In this document: one piece after another, positions 22,801 to 34,922 of the stretch
Layout of the letters: each line of letters opens with the position of its first letter
Numbering within the stretch: the first letter of the stretch is position 1
NCBI GenBank assembly: GCA_030762895.1
Contig: CM061066.1
Coordinates: 119,196,715-119,260,714, forward strand
Direction: 5' to 3'
Length of the DNA: 64,000 bases
From: Sophora flavescens
Lineage: Eukaryota; Streptophyta; Magnoliopsida; Fabales; Fabaceae
Position numbers and translations under genes: made by a program
Notes under the pieces: model-generated
Told to the model about the DNA's origin: nothing
The model's input: only the letters and a program-made list of their open reading frames with translations
Databases searched by the model: none

Positions 22801-25173
22801 AACTAAAATCCCTAAATCCACCAAAACCCCCCTTTCTTCCCCATTTCACGAAACTTCTCTCTCTCTCACTCATTCTCTCTTCCTCGCGAGCTCCGACCAC
22901 CAGCCTCCAGCCACCGTCGTCAGGTAAGCTCTCTCCCTCTCCCTCTCCGTTTCTCTCTCTCTCTCTCTCCATCTCTGTCTCTGTCTCTTTCTCTGTCTCT
23001 AACCATTTCTCTCTCTCTTAGGTACGCCTTCCTCCGCACGTCCAGAGCAGTGCCACCACCGGCACCACCAGAGCAGTGCCACCGTTACCACCGCAGTACA
23101 GTAAGTCTTCTTCCCTTTGGCAAAATCAAATTATAATTCTCTGCTTACCTCACAGTCTCACATAATCTGGATCACAATTTTCATACTATGTTGGTAGATT
23201 TGGATTCTTCTTTGGTTTTTGGCATTTTTATATGCTAAATCTAATTGTTGTTTTATAAATACATGCCATAAATTGAGGTTAAAAGTATTTTCATGTTCTA
23301 ATTGTCTTATCTCTAAAATATTGTAACAAAACATACAAAGTACCATGAGTCCTTTTCTTCACCATTTTAGAACACTTGTTGCATCCTTGATAAAACCAAT
23401 TATAGTCCTCAATAATCTCGTGAATTGTTGCAAGTGTTGTTACCCTTCTAGGCTATTGAAATCAAAGTAAGTGATCAACGGATGTAGATGAGAAATTTTG
23501 TTTAAAAAAACTGAAAAAACAGGTATAATTTGTAACCTGCTTTGATTCTCTAATTTCAATTAGAGTTTTTCCGAGATTAGGATCACAAAGGATATTCTTA
23601 GATGAGTTCATACTTCGAAATGTAAGCTGACTTGTGGATTGTGTTGCACCGAAACATTGATTGGAATGGCTACAAATATATAAAGTAAAAGTAATATTTT
23701 TTTTAATAAGAAATGTATAGAAGGAATAAAACTGATATGTACAAAAATTAAACTTGAGGCATACATATTCATCAATGCAGCTGCCTCTGGTATAGCTGGA
23801 TTCATCAGGACTTTTATTGTGTTCCATGAAGTAATGAGTGAGTTATGGCCTATAAATTTTTTGATGAGTTGATTTTGTTATAACAAATAAAATATAAATT
23901 AAAGGAATGATATATTGTTAAAGAAGTATAAAAGTTTAGAATAAGTAGACATTAGAAATATATGTTAATAATGGTGAAAGAATTATTTTTTATAATAAAT
24001 ACCTCTATAATGAGTGATTCGGGCAAGTTGCAAAACTACCACTTTAAGTTGGTTATTTTCAGTTAGAAAGTTGAACATTTCGATTGCTCGTTCCCCAAAC
24101 AATGTCACACAAACAAAATTATTGCTAAAGCCATGAGCCATGATCTTTTATTTATTTATTTATATGAATGCTCTGGTTTGATCAATTTCTTGTTTTACTT
24201 TGTATGTATATGTGTGTGTACTGTTTGGCTTATCTGTAATACAATATTTGTTACATTCTGTTATTATTTACCCATCTAGCATACAAGCTACAACTTAAAA
24301 GTGAGCACGAGAAGCTCATTTTAGTTACTCTGTGTAATGAGTTTGTGCTGTAAACTTTTAATAGGATCAGTGGGTTTATATGTTGTTTCTCGATAGGATT
24401 TGTGTGCTGATAATTTAATGTTTATGCATGTGTTTGCCAATATGTGTTGTTTGTTAGTGGAGAGCAGTGCTCAATAGGATGTGATCCAGTCCGAAAGGCT
24501 GGATGCTGGTTGTGTGCTGATAATTTAGAAGTTATGCATGTGTTTGACAATTATGTGTTACTTGTTAGTGGAGAGCAGAGCTCAATAGGATGTTTGCTAC
24601 AATATTTTATCTAAGTTTGTATTGACTTACATTGCAATATATAAGCTCAACTATATTTATAGGTTAATGGTTTTATTTTCTGCTAGAGTTAATTATTAAT
24701 TTACGAAAGCCTTAGTTTCCTATTTGAGATTCAATATTAATGAGCATGCGTACCTTCTCAGGGTACACATGCTCATTGTATTGAATCTTGAATTGTCCAA
24801 GTGGGACAGTTTGGGAAAAAACCTTTTTCACACTCGTACAATAGTCATTTCAATGTTCAAATGCCTTATATACTTGTTGAAATCTCGGTCTGATGCATTT
24901 CCTTTTGTTCTCCTGGTGCATACTTGATCGCGGTGATTCTCATCGTGCTCGAGTCGTGTAATTGGAGACAGATGGGAAATGCTGCCAAAATTTTGTCAAG
25001 TATAAGGTATTTGAATATGGGAATAACTATTATTAGCCGAGTGTGGTAAAGGTTTCTTCCCGAATGGGATATGTTCATACCTTGTCATAAGAACGAGATT
25101 GATGGAGTTATTGGAATGCACCGTAATATATAAGTGTTATTGTAGGATTGGTCAGGCTATTTAATTGCCAGCA
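22801..25173 (+). other. CACTA-1 leader and 5' introns
   Basis: A CT-rich leader with donor-like CAGGTAAGC (22921) and CAGTAAGTC (23097) is followed by AT-rich intron-like DNA. Two near-repeats of TTAGTGGAGAGCAG..GCTCAATAGGATG at about 24455 and 24569 also occur, inverted, three times in CACTA-3 (50760-51000). A short inverted repeat GAGCATGCGTACC/GGTACACATGCTC is at about 24741-24775. No protein-coding exon recognised. Confidence 0.6.
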
Positions 25174-28100
25174 ATGGATATTCCGGAGAATCGGAAATGG
25201 ATGTATCGTAGGTTGGATCGGAATAAACGTCTTAGGGAAGAGTATAGAGTTGGAGTGGGTGAGTTTATAGAGTTTGTTGTTAGCCAGCAGAGATTTATAC
25301 GGCTGGGTGGTGATCATTTGAGGTGTCCTTGCAAAAGATGCAAGTGTCAATCTTTCAAAAGCGTGGATGGAGTTGTAGCCGATCTTTTTGAGAAGGGCTT
25401 TATGCCTGATTACTATTGGTGGAGTAACCATGGTGAGACGTTGCCTGATTTAAACCCGATTATGTTTGAAGGTTCGTACTATGGAAGTGGTGACCGGAGG
25501 GAAGAATTGAATCCATACGAGCAGATGATAATGGATCATGCTGGACCATCGGTTGGTGTTGTACTAGAAGAAAATGGGGGAGAAGATGGTGGAATGGGTT
25601 CCCAATACATAGAGGAGAATCTGAATCCCGAAGCTTAAAGATTCTATGATATGCTGAGTGTTGCACGATCTCCATTGTGGGAAGGATGTCGGGAGTACAC
25701 GGAGTTGGCGATGTGCATGGAATGGTTGAGTATCAAATCTGACTACAATATGCAAGAAGGCTGTTTTAATCGCCTCACCAGGTCAGTGTCCAAGGCGTTG
25801 CCATAAGACAATCGGATGCCTACTATTTTTTATCATGCTAAGAAGTTTGTGGAAAATTTGGGTCTGGGGTGTTTGAAAATTGATTGTTGCCCGAATGGAT
25901 GTATGTTATACTATAAGGATGATTCAGCAGAAAGCATAACATGTTGTCGATTTTGTGGTGCGGATCGGTATAAGACAACCACTAGGATGGGCATTGAGAA
26001 GAAGATGTCGCTAAAAAAGATGTGGTACTTTCCGCTCGTGCCAAGACTTACAAGATTGTACTCTTCGATGGCCATTGCAGCTCACATGAGGTGGCATAGT
26101 GAGCATGAGAGGGAGCAAGATGTCTTGTGTCATCCATCCGATGGAGAAGCTTGGAAGCATTTTGATAAGGTTCAGATGGCATTTTCGCAGGACCCTCGGA
26201 ATGTCCAATTGGGGTTATCTACTGATGGATTTAATACTTTTGGGCAGTCTGGAAAAGCATACTCTTGTTGGCCGGTTATCCTGACTCCGTACAACCTTCC
26301 CCCGGGGATGTGCATGAAGCGGGAGTTTATGTTCCTAACAGTCATAATTCCGGGTCCGTCTAATCCAAAAGGTAAGATTGATGTGTACTTGCAGCCGCTG
26401 ATAGATGAGTTGACGATGCTGTGGAATGATGGTGTGTTGACATATGACGTATCTTTGAGGCAGAATTTCATGATGAAAGCAGCTTTGATGTGGACGATCA
26501 ACGACTTTCCCGCCTATGGGATAATGTCGGGTTGGATGACCGCGAGGAAGCTTGGATGCCCAATATGTATGGAGCGATCGAAGGCATTCTTGCTTAAAAA
26601 CAGTCGAAAGATCTCATATTTTGATTGTCATCGTCAATTCCTTCCAGAAGATCATCCTTATAGGCAGAACAAGAATGCATTCAAGAAGCGTTGTGCGGAG
26701 ACAACACCGCCTCCACCACGTTTGATTGGTCCTAATGTATGGCGCAGATTACAGTACTTACCGCTCGTCCATGAATCCCAAGGAGAACATATTTCTGATT
26801 ATGGTCTACCATAATTGGACAAAACAAAGTATATTTTGGAGGTTGCCGTATTGGAGGACGCAGCTACTCCGTCACAACATTGATGTCATGCATACTGAGA
26901 GGAATGTGTTTTTGAATGTGTTTGACACTGTGATGGACATCAAGGGGAGGACAAAGGATACAAATAAAGCCCGATTGGATCTGGTTGAAATTTGTAATCG
27001 GAAGGAGCTTGAGTTGCAGGACGGTGGTCGTGGCAGACTTATCAAACCGAAGGAAAGTTATACACTAAGCAAAACACAGAAAGTGGTCGTTTGTAAGTGG
27101 GTTAAAGAACTAAAGTTACCAGATGGGTATGCTTCCAATTAGGGTAGATGTGTTGACATTAAGGAAGCAAAGTTACATGGAATGAAGAGTCATGATTGCC
27201 ACGTGTTCATGCAACGGTTGCTTCCAATTGCGTTCGACGCATTATCGAAGCAAATTTGGAACCCACTTGTTGAGCTTAGCCACTTTTTCAGGGAGCTTAC
27301 ATCGACAACACTAAATGTGAATCAATTAAAGGATATGGAAGTCAAGATACCCGTTTTGTTATGTAAGTTGGAGCAAATCTTCCCGCCGAGTTTATTTGAT
27401 TCCATGGAACACCTGCCAGTTCATCTACCTTACGAAGCAAGAGTTGGTGGCCCAGTCCAATACCGCCGGATGTATCCATTTGAGAGGTAAACAACATCAA
27501 CTATTTTACTTAATACATATGAAATTCACGAACACGAAATCGTAGTTTAGCTTTCCCTAAAACTAGTAATTATTTGTATGTATCCCTCTTTAATAGGTTC
27601 CTGCACTCCCTTAAACACAACGTCAAGAACAAGGCACGAGTGGAGGGTTCCATTTGTGAAGCATACTTAGTAGAGGAGACTTCCACTTTTGCCTCATATT
27701 ACTATCCGGACGAAGTTAACAAGAGAAGGACAAGGATGCCTAGAAACGTTGATTCGGGCGAAGGAAGTTCAACTAGTCCTCCTATATCAATATTCAACTA
27801 TCCAGGGCAGATTTAGTGGCAAATCAAAAGGATATTTCTTGGAGCAGCATGACATTAATGCTGCTCATCTGTATATCCTTCAAAATTGTGAAGAGGTGGC
27901 ACCATATTTAGAGTAAGTTTCTACAATGTCTTTTATAAGTTCAATTGACATTTTTGATTATTAATCGTCCTCTTTGTTAATCTCCCATATGTAGGATGTA
28001 CGCAATTTTCTAAGGGATCTCCAACCCGACATTTCAAACGATCAGGTTGTTCGAGAAATTACTTCTCACTTTGCTACGTGGTTCAGTAAATATGTAGGTT

Positions 28101-28657
28101 AAGCATCTTCATTTGTTGCAATGCATTTTATCTCCTTAAATCTATAGCATGTATAAGAAAAATATAATATTTGATTTTTTAGGTACTAGATCCAGAAAAC
28201 AATGTTCAAAATCCATTGTTGACAAATTTGGCATGCCTAACAGATGGGTTACATCATGGAATACTTATATTGTAAATGGATATAAATTTAATACAAAAAC
28301 ATGGAATGAAGGAATGCAGTCGTGTAACTATGGTGTTTGTGTGCGAGCCACTAATGGCAATGTAGAGGATGATTTCTATGGGGTTCTAACTGACATCCTT
28401 GAACTCGATTATACCGGTTTCCCCGTGATGAAGTTAGTTATCTTCAAGTGTGATTGGTTTGATCCTACTCTTGACGTAGGGACAAAAATCGATAAAAAAT
28501 ATGGTATTGTTCAAGTTAGTCTGTCTCGAAGGTATAATAAGGCGTACGACCCATTCATTATTTCACAACAGGCAGATCAGGTTTATTACTCGTCATATCC
28601 CAAAGGACATCAAGGCTGGTTGGGTGTTATTAAGATAAAGGCTCGCAATATAATTAC

Positions 28658-30056
28658 TGATAGTGTGATTTTACATGATATTTTCTATATACTTTTGCAT
28701 GCATTTTGCATATATATTAGGCATTCTTTATTTGGTTTTTATTAGATTTTCCCTTGGAACGGGTGAAGCGGTTTCTTGGTGTTATTTTGCAGGAACTTAA
28801 GGAAAACTGTGCATATTTGGCCATAATGAAGCTTGGATGATTTTAGAGCTTGAAAAGAGAAGAAATTGAGCCAAGCAGAATTCTGGAGATTCGCCCCGCG
28901 AGACTGGATTCGCCGCGCGACCATGAAAGCTGACTGTTCCAGAAAATGCAAGCCTTTCTGGTTCGCCTCGCGAACCTTGTCTCGCCTCGCGAGTCTGGAA
29001 ACCAGAAGCCATCACGCCCAGGCCCTGATGCTCCTCACGGGCATATTGGAAATGCAACTTCTTCGGTCTCGCGTCGCGAACAGACTCTCGCCTCGCGAGA
29101 ATCCAATCCTGAAGACGAAAAGTTTAATATTCGCCTCGCGAAAGGACATTCGCCTCGCGAGAGATCGCAGAACAGATTGGTATAAGTTGCTGTTTTAGGG
29201 CAGAATTGAAGGAGTTTTTTTGAGTTTGGAGAGTTCTTGGAGGCAGACTGAGAGGCTGCGGCTGGAAGAGGGTTCCAACCCTGAAGGGGGATGTTTTCCT
29301 TGCTCTGGGACTGGAACAAGATTGGAGGATCCTCCTATGGAGTTTGCTTCATCCCTTATCTCTTTCTCTTTGTATTCTCTTTTATGAGTAGTTAAATCCC
29401 TGTTGTTGGGATTAGATGTAATCAAACTTCTTATGATGTATTTATCTTGACTGATTATTCTGTGTTCATGTCTTCATATTAGTGATTAATTTTCTGTGCT
29501 TAATGCTTGTTGTGGCTAGCACCCCCATGACTTGATTTGTGTTTTGGTATGCAATTGGGAAATTCGTATCATAACCGGAATTGAATTTAATTACCTAGTA
29601 ACCCTTTCATCTAGGAATGGAGTTAGGTTTACTAGTAATCGCATGATCCCTAATCTTAATGTAAATTCATTAATCTAGGCCACCTAAGGAATTAGGGTCT
29701 ATTAGTGGGTTTAGGCTCTTGCCATCCGAGGAATCGGGGTTTGAGTAATCTAGCGGATTGATTTTAATATCTGAAGCATGAATGGGAGGTATCTAGTCCT
29801 GGTATTGCATGAATTAGAGGTTTGGTGAAGTCTAGTCCCAACATATCTTTCTGCACTCCAAGTGTTTGTCAAAAGTCCCCAAAAATACAAAAAGATTTTA
29901 TTTCTTTTCTTTTGTTCGATTTGATTTCTCTGTTTAGTCTAGATAGTTGTTGAGTTTGTGAATTGGTAGTTGACATCCAATCCCCGTGGATACGATAACC
30001 GGTCTTACCACCGTATTACTTGCACGACTGGGTATACTTGCCCAGATTCGTCAACA
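28658..30056 (+). repeat. Element D, 5' LTR (1,399 bp)
   Basis: Begins TGATAGTGTG and ends GATTCGTCAACA. It contains a GC-dyad cluster at 28905-29165 (TCGCCTCGCGA, TTCGCCTCGCGAA and related) plus a CATCACGCC..GGCCCTGATG dyad at 29010. The last 70 bp include CCGTATTACTTGCACGACT, shared in reverse with LTR C and the fragment at 34128. ORFs of 60-110 codons on both strands here recur identically in the 3' LTR and are not recognised. Confidence 0.93.
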
Positions 30057-30062
30057 AGTTTT

Positions 30063-30080
30063 TGGCGCCGTTGCCGGGGA
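30063..30080 (+). promoter_or_regulatory. Element D primer-binding site
   Basis: TGGCGCCGTTGCCGGGGA starts six bases after the LTR. This is the primer-binding form known from Athila-type plant elements, commonly ascribed to an Asp tRNA primer. Confidence 0.8.
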
Positions 30081-30207
30081 TTGGTTTTGCCAATATCATT
30101 AGTAACAGAGGAGGCAACTAATTTAGACATTTTTATTATTTTTTATTTTTCTGTATATATTTGATCTTTTTCTTTTGAGTTGTGTTTGTGCAAGGTGGAC
30201 GAAATTC

Positions 30208-31059
30208 ATGGACGATCACTATTATCCACCTGAAGAGGAAGCCTCAAGTCAGGCTTTGAAGGACAATTGGTGTTTGGGAGATTGCATGGATTTGATGGGT
30301 CATGTCACTCCAGCACAAGTTGATTACATGACCGGAAGGCTTATATATAACTTCTCCGAGGAGGATTGGGAAACCTTTTGTTCCTATTTGCCACCTCCAC
30401 CATCATGTATGATTCCCATAGAGCCACATGAAGCAGAAGTTGAGAAAAATCTGGTTGTGGGAATGGATCTAATTGAAGATGAAGTGGTGATGGTGGACGA
30501 GTCACAAAGAGAGGAAGTACTTTTCACAAGTCCTTGGGAAGTTGAAGAATGGGAATGGAAGGAGCAAACAATGTTGAAAGCTGCTCTAGAACAATATTCC
30601 CAAGAGCTATCCACCTCAGAGGCCAAGGCAAGAGCCAACTGTGACAGTATCGAAACTGTGAAGCAGAACTTCAAAATGCAAGTTGAGGAGATTTGCAAAC
30701 AATTAGAACAAGAGTCACATGCAGCACAAATTGAGGAAAATCTGGTTTTGGGGATAGTTCAAGATGAAGACGAAGTGGTAGTGGATTCCACCATGCTTGC
30801 TAAGGAATCTGAAATTTCTGCATTGGACAAATATGTCGGCTTGCATGCATGTGTGGACATTGGTAAGTTAGTTCCTTCCACTTGTCTTTCAAACTTCCTG
30901 GTCAGAATGCCATTTGACCCGCTAGGAAGTAAGTGCATTATTATAGTTGAAGAGGTCAATGGTGCTTTCACACACTGGCTGGGTGGAGTTGAGGATAAAG
31001 TCATACTACTGTTACAATCTCCACTCCAATTTCCATTTGATCCGGGAGGAGGATCCTAG
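30208..31059 (+). CDS. Acidic ORF of element D, function unknown
   Basis: About 283 codons from the ATG in AAATTCATGGACGATCAC (the frame is open from 30175, but this ATG has the better context). It starts MDDHYYPPEEEAS and includes PPPPSCMIPIEPHE and two similar blocks, VEKNLVVGMDLIEDEVVM and IEENLVLGIVQDEDEVVV, about 110 residues apart, so there is internal duplication. The region between them is glutamine/glutamate-rich and could form a coiled coil. The C-terminus is hydrophobic and ends FPFDPGGGS. There is no CCHC knuckle, protease, RT or integrase motif. It occupies the gag-pol position of a nonautonomous element and is intact, unlike almost every other frame in the window. Whether it is translated is unknown. 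Confidence 0.6.
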   Translation: MDDHYYPPEEEASSQALKDNWCLGDCMDLMGHVTPAQVDYMTGRLIYNFSEEDWETFCSYLPPPPSCMIPIEPHEAEVEKNLVVGMDLIEDEVVMVDESQREEVLFTSPWEVEEWEWKEQTMLKAALEQYSQELSTSEAKARANCDSIETVKQNFKMQVEEICKQLEQESHAAQIEENLVLGIVQDEDEVVVDSTMLAKESEISALDKYVGLHACVDIGKLVPSTCLSNFLVRMPFDPLGSKCIIIVEEVNGAFTHWLGGVEDKVILLLQSPLQFPFDPGGGS

Positions 31060-32696
31060 AACGTCAAGCTAGTGACGTTAAAGAAGCGCTTATTGGGAGG
31101 CAACCCAAGTTTCTTAACCCTTCTCCTTAGTTATTTTCATGTTCTTAATAATTTTGTTTTTGATTCTAACCTCTTGAATAATTTGAGAAGCTCAAGAGGA
31201 AAAATAGTAAATTGAGAATTGCCAAGTGTTTGCAGGGAAAGAAGGAAGGGAGAGCAAGAAGACAGGGAGAAGAGCAAAAGGGGCAGAGACAACAAAGCCA
31301 ACACCCGCTACCGCCTCGGTAAGCCGTTCCAATTTTTTTTGTTTTATTTTATTTTTCTTATCTCCAACTTGATTGTTTACATTGGAGACAATGTAAATTC
31401 TTAAGCTTGGGGTAGGGGTATTTTGCATTTGCATTGCATGTTGCATTCATATAGTTTTGCATGATAGTTTGCATGGTCACACAATTAGATTGCCATTGCT
31501 TAGATTTTGCATCCAATTGTGAGAACTGAGTGCCCAATAATTTGAGATAGTGAATTGTTGACCCCAATTTGTTATTCTTGTGATATGGCTGCAAATGAAA
31601 ATGCTTGAGATAATCTTGGATAGTTGATAATTAGCATATGGTTCTATAGATGTGTGTTGCTCATTGATGGTTGAACTACTAAAATGTGAGATTTTGAGCC
31701 AAAGGGGTACTCACTAAATTTTACCCCATTCTTTGTGTTAGAGTGTTATTCCTCTTGGTTTGCTTTCTCTAGAACTTGACTTGAAACCATTTTGAAGCTT
31801 AAAAATTTTTGAAAGCATTTTTGAAAATGATTGAGGCAATAGGTATTTTTCTGGCCTTCTGAGCTTTGAATGATGAAATGCTACCCCTTAGTTGCCCAAT
31901 TTTGAGCCTACATGAAAAAAATGCTTTTCTTGGTACCCTGAAATATGTGGATAAATAAGCTTGGTAGGATACCTTCTAAAGTATTACAAAAGGGTAAAAA
32001 GGTAGTTGAAAGTTTGGGAAAAGAATCAGAAAAAAATAATTCTCTTGAGTTGAAAAATCTCCCCTTCTCCAAGCAAAAGAAAAATAAATTAGAGAAGGGG
32101 ATGACAAAAAGAAAAAAAGAAAAAAAAAAGAAACAAAAAGAAAAATAAAGAAAAGAAATGTGGAAAATGAACTGAAACCCAAGAAGGTATTTTAGAAGGT
32201 GTCATGTGTTGAAATGTTTGATACTTGGTATAGCCTTTTGAAATGTCTTTTTCTTGTTATCCCCACCTAACGATTAATCCCATGGCCTCGTTACCACCAA
32301 ATAAAAGACCTCTTGATTCTTAGGTGTTTTCATTAATAAAGTAGAGATTTGGTTGATAGTCAAGCCTATGGTAGGATTCATTCCTTGAGGAAAATTGAGT
32401 GACATGTCTTATCCCCTAAACACTTGAGTGAGGTGAGGAAAGAGAACCAAGCAAATGAACAAGCTCGGGGTGAGCTTCAGGTGAGAAAGAGTGCCCAAAT
32501 CAGTGAGAACAGGAGTCTAAGGAACCTAAGCCTCTAATTGGACTTAAATTGATTGTCTCTTGCTGAATTGTTTGAATTGCCTATTACTTGGATCATTTAC
32601 TCGGGTTCTTAGTTCACTATCCATATTCTGATTATTTTGATCTTCTAGCCTTAGTGATTGCTTGAGGACAAGCAATTGAATAAGCTTGGGGTGATT
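31060..32696 (+). other. Element D 3' untranslated interior and polypurine tract
   Basis: Contains GTGACGTTAAAGAAGCGCTT and TTGGGAGGCAACCCA just after the ORF, a block I know from Athila-type and derived nonautonomous elements. Further on there is a lysine-codon-rich A-tract (31990-32150) that is low complexity. It ends GAGGACAAGCAATTGAAT and AAGCTTGGGGTGATT immediately before LTR2, the probable polypurine tract. Confidence 0.7.
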
Positions 32697-34093
32697 TGAT
32701 AGTGTGATTTTACATGATATTTTCTATATACTTTTGCATGCATTTTGCATATAGATTAGGCATTTTTTATTTGGTTTTTATTAGATTTTCCCTTGGAACG
32801 GGTGAAGCGGTTTCTTGGTGTTATTTTGCAGGAACTTAAGGAAAACTGTGCATATTTGGCCATAATGAAGCTTGGATGATTTTAGAGCTTGAAAAGAGAA
32901 GAAATTGAGCCAAGCAGAATTCTGGAGATTCGCCCCGCGAGACTGGATTCGCCGCGCGACCATGAAAGCTGACTGTTCCAGAAAATGCAAGCCTTTCTGG
33001 TTCGCCTCGCGAACCTTGTCTCGCCTCGCGAGTCTGGAAACCAGAAGCCATCACGCCCAGGCCCTGATGCTCCTCACGGGCATATTGGAAATGCAACTTC
33101 TTCGGTCTCGCGTCGCGAACAGACTCTCGCCTCGCGAGAATCCAATCCTGAAGACGAAAAGTTTAATATTCGCCTCGCAAGAGGACATTCGCCTCGCGAG
33201 AGATCGCAGAACAGATTGGTATAAGTTGCTGTTTTAGGGCAGAATTGAAGGAGTTTTTTGAAGTTTGGAGAGTTCTTGGAGGCAGACTGAGAGGCTGCGG
33301 CTGGAAGAGGGTTCCAACCCTGAAGGAGGATGTTTTCCTTGCTCTGGGACTGGAAGAAGATTGGAGGATCCTCCTACGGAGTTTGCTTCATCCCTTCTCT
33401 CTTTCTCTTTGTATTCTCTTTTATGAGTAGTTAAATCCCTGTTGTTGGGATTAGATGTAATCAAACTTCTTATGATGTATTTATCTTGACTGATTATTCT
33501 GTGTTCATGTCTTCATATTAGTGATTAATTTTGTGCTTAATGCTTGTTGTGGCTTGCACCCCCATGACTTGATTTGTGTTTTGGTATGCAATTGGGAAAT
33601 TCATATCATAACCGGAATTGAATTTAATCACCTAGTAACCCTTTCATCTAGGAATGGAGTTAGGTTTACTAGTAATCGCATGATCCCTAATCTTAATGCA
33701 AATTCATTAATCTAGGCCACCTAAGGAATTAGGGTCTATTAGTGGGTTTAGGCTCTTGCCATCCGAGGAATCGGGGTTTGAGTAATCTAGTGGATTGATT
33801 TTAATATCTGAAGCATGAATGGGAGGTATCTAGTCCTGGTATTGCATGAATTAGAGGTTTGGTGAAGTCTAGTCCCAACATATCTTTTTGCACTCCAAGT
33901 GTTTGTCAAAAGTCCCCAAAAAGACAAAAAGATTTTATTTCTTTTCTTTTGTTCGATTTGATTTCTCTGTTTAGTCTAGATAGTTGTTGAGTTTGTGAAT
34001 TGGTAGTTGACATCCAATCCCCGTGGATACGATAACCGGTCTTACCACCGTATTACTTGCACGACTGGGTATACTTGCCCAGATTCATCAACA
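32697..34093 (+). repeat. Element D, 3' LTR (1,397 bp)
   Basis: Near-identical to 28658-30056. Differences seen include a 2-bp deletion near 33530, one altered dyad (CTCGCAAG instead of CTCGCGAA near 33176) and about fifteen point changes. Ends ATTCATCAACA. Confidence 0.93.
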
Positions 34094-34560
34094 TCTGCCT
34101 CTCCAATCCTCCAAGAGACTCCCCGGCAACGGCGCCAAAAACTTGTTGACGATTCTGGGCAAGTATACCCAGTCGTTCAAGTAATACGGTGGTAAGATCG
34201 GTTATCGTATCCACCGGGATTGGATGTCAAGTACCAATTCACAAACTCAACAACTATCTAGACTAAACAGAAATCAAAACAAACAAAAGAAAAGAAATAA
34301 AATCTTTTTGGCTTTTTATCGAACACTTGGAGTGCAGAAATGATATGTTGGAACTAGACTTCACCAAACATCTGTCTCATGTACTATCAGGACTAGATAC
34401 CTCCCATTCATGCTTCAGATATTAAAATCAATCCACTAAATTACTCAAACCCCGATTCCTCGGATGGCAAGAGCCTAAATCCACTAATAGACCCTAATTC
34501 CTTAGGTGGCCTAGATTAATGAATTTTCATTAAGATTAGGGATTACGCGATTACTACTAA
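34094..34560 (-). mobile_element. Inverted fragment of a D-related element (PBS plus partial LTR)
   Basis: In reverse it reads LTR 3' part, ending TGGGCAGAATCG-like sequence and TCAACA, then AGTTTTTGGCGCCGTTGCC, then GGGGAGTCTCTTGGAGGAT. The stretch after the primer site differs from D's own interior (GGGGATTGGTTTTGCC), so the fragment comes from a different member of the family. It stops abruptly in mid-LTR at the ATTAC repeat (34561). Confidence 0.85.
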
Positions 34561-34922
34561 ATTACTGATAATGAAATCAACCAGCCTGAAAAATATGCTC
34601 CGTACCAAGATGATGAGTTTTCAAGACCCCACGTACCGTTGCAAATTACGCCGAACATTATTGTTAATTCTCTGGCGGACATTTCCAGAAATGGGGAAGA
34701 AGTTGAAAGAGAGTTAATGGATCAATCCGAGTTGGACGCATCTAGCGAAGGCACATTCCGATCAAGTGAGACTGATGAGAGTGAGGGTGAATTTAGTGAC
34801 GAAGATTCTACTTAGGTAATTTATTTATGCCATAATTCATTGTGTAAATATCATTCTACTTAGGTAATTTATTTTTGTATTATTTACATTGTTGTGTAAT
34901 CATCTTTTAATTTTTTACACAG

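Larger units (their letters stand above)
28658..34560 (+). mobile_element. Element D: nonautonomous LTR retrotransposon with attached inverted fragment
   Basis: The duplication ATTAC (28653-28657 and 34561-34565) bounds an insert made of LTR1 (28658-30056), interior (30057-32696), LTR2 (32697-34093) and an inverted fragment of a related element (34094-34560). Deleting the insert restores the TNP2 frame exactly. The two LTRs differ at about 18 positions in 1.4 kb by eye, so the insertion is recent relative to everything around it. The primer site form and the polypurine region suggest the Athila/Tat branch of Ty3/gypsy. There is no gag-pol; a single ORF replaces it. Confidence 0.9.
25174..34815 (+). 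pseudogene. TNP2-like CACTA transposase (decayed, split by element D)
   Basis: Exons read, in order: transposase-associated domain (MDIPENRKWMYRR, with CPCKRCKCQ, 25174-25638); the Transposase_21 core (CPNGCMLYYKDD, CCRFCGADRYK, 25816-26814, then LPYWRTQLLRHNIDVMHTERN in another frame); DUF4218 (HDCHVFMQRLLPIAF.., MEHLPVHLPYEARVGGPVQYR, 27182-27490); a DUF4218 C-terminal part after an intron (27596-27916); and DUF4216 (NTYIVNGYKFNT, VIFKCDWFDPT, 28149-28650). In-frame stops lie at 25636, 25804 and 27140; frameshifts near 26800, 27810 and 28220. Element D interrupts at 28657. The same frame resumes at 34561 and ends with an acidic tail at 34815. The start is the ATG at 25174. Not functional as read. 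Confidence 0.92.

Noticed and set aside
28797..29198. Frames of 79-110 codons in LTR D, repeated at 32836-33237
   Set aside because: Open because of the GC-rich dyad cluster, present on both strands, and identical in both LTRs because the LTRs are identical; no protein family recognised.
31945..32148. Lysine-rich 67-codon frame
   Set aside because: Produced by an A-rich low-complexity tract in the 3' untranslated part of element D.
28658..34560. Simple self-integration of element D
   Set aside because: The inverted fragment has a different sequence after its primer site, so it is not from the same molecule type.
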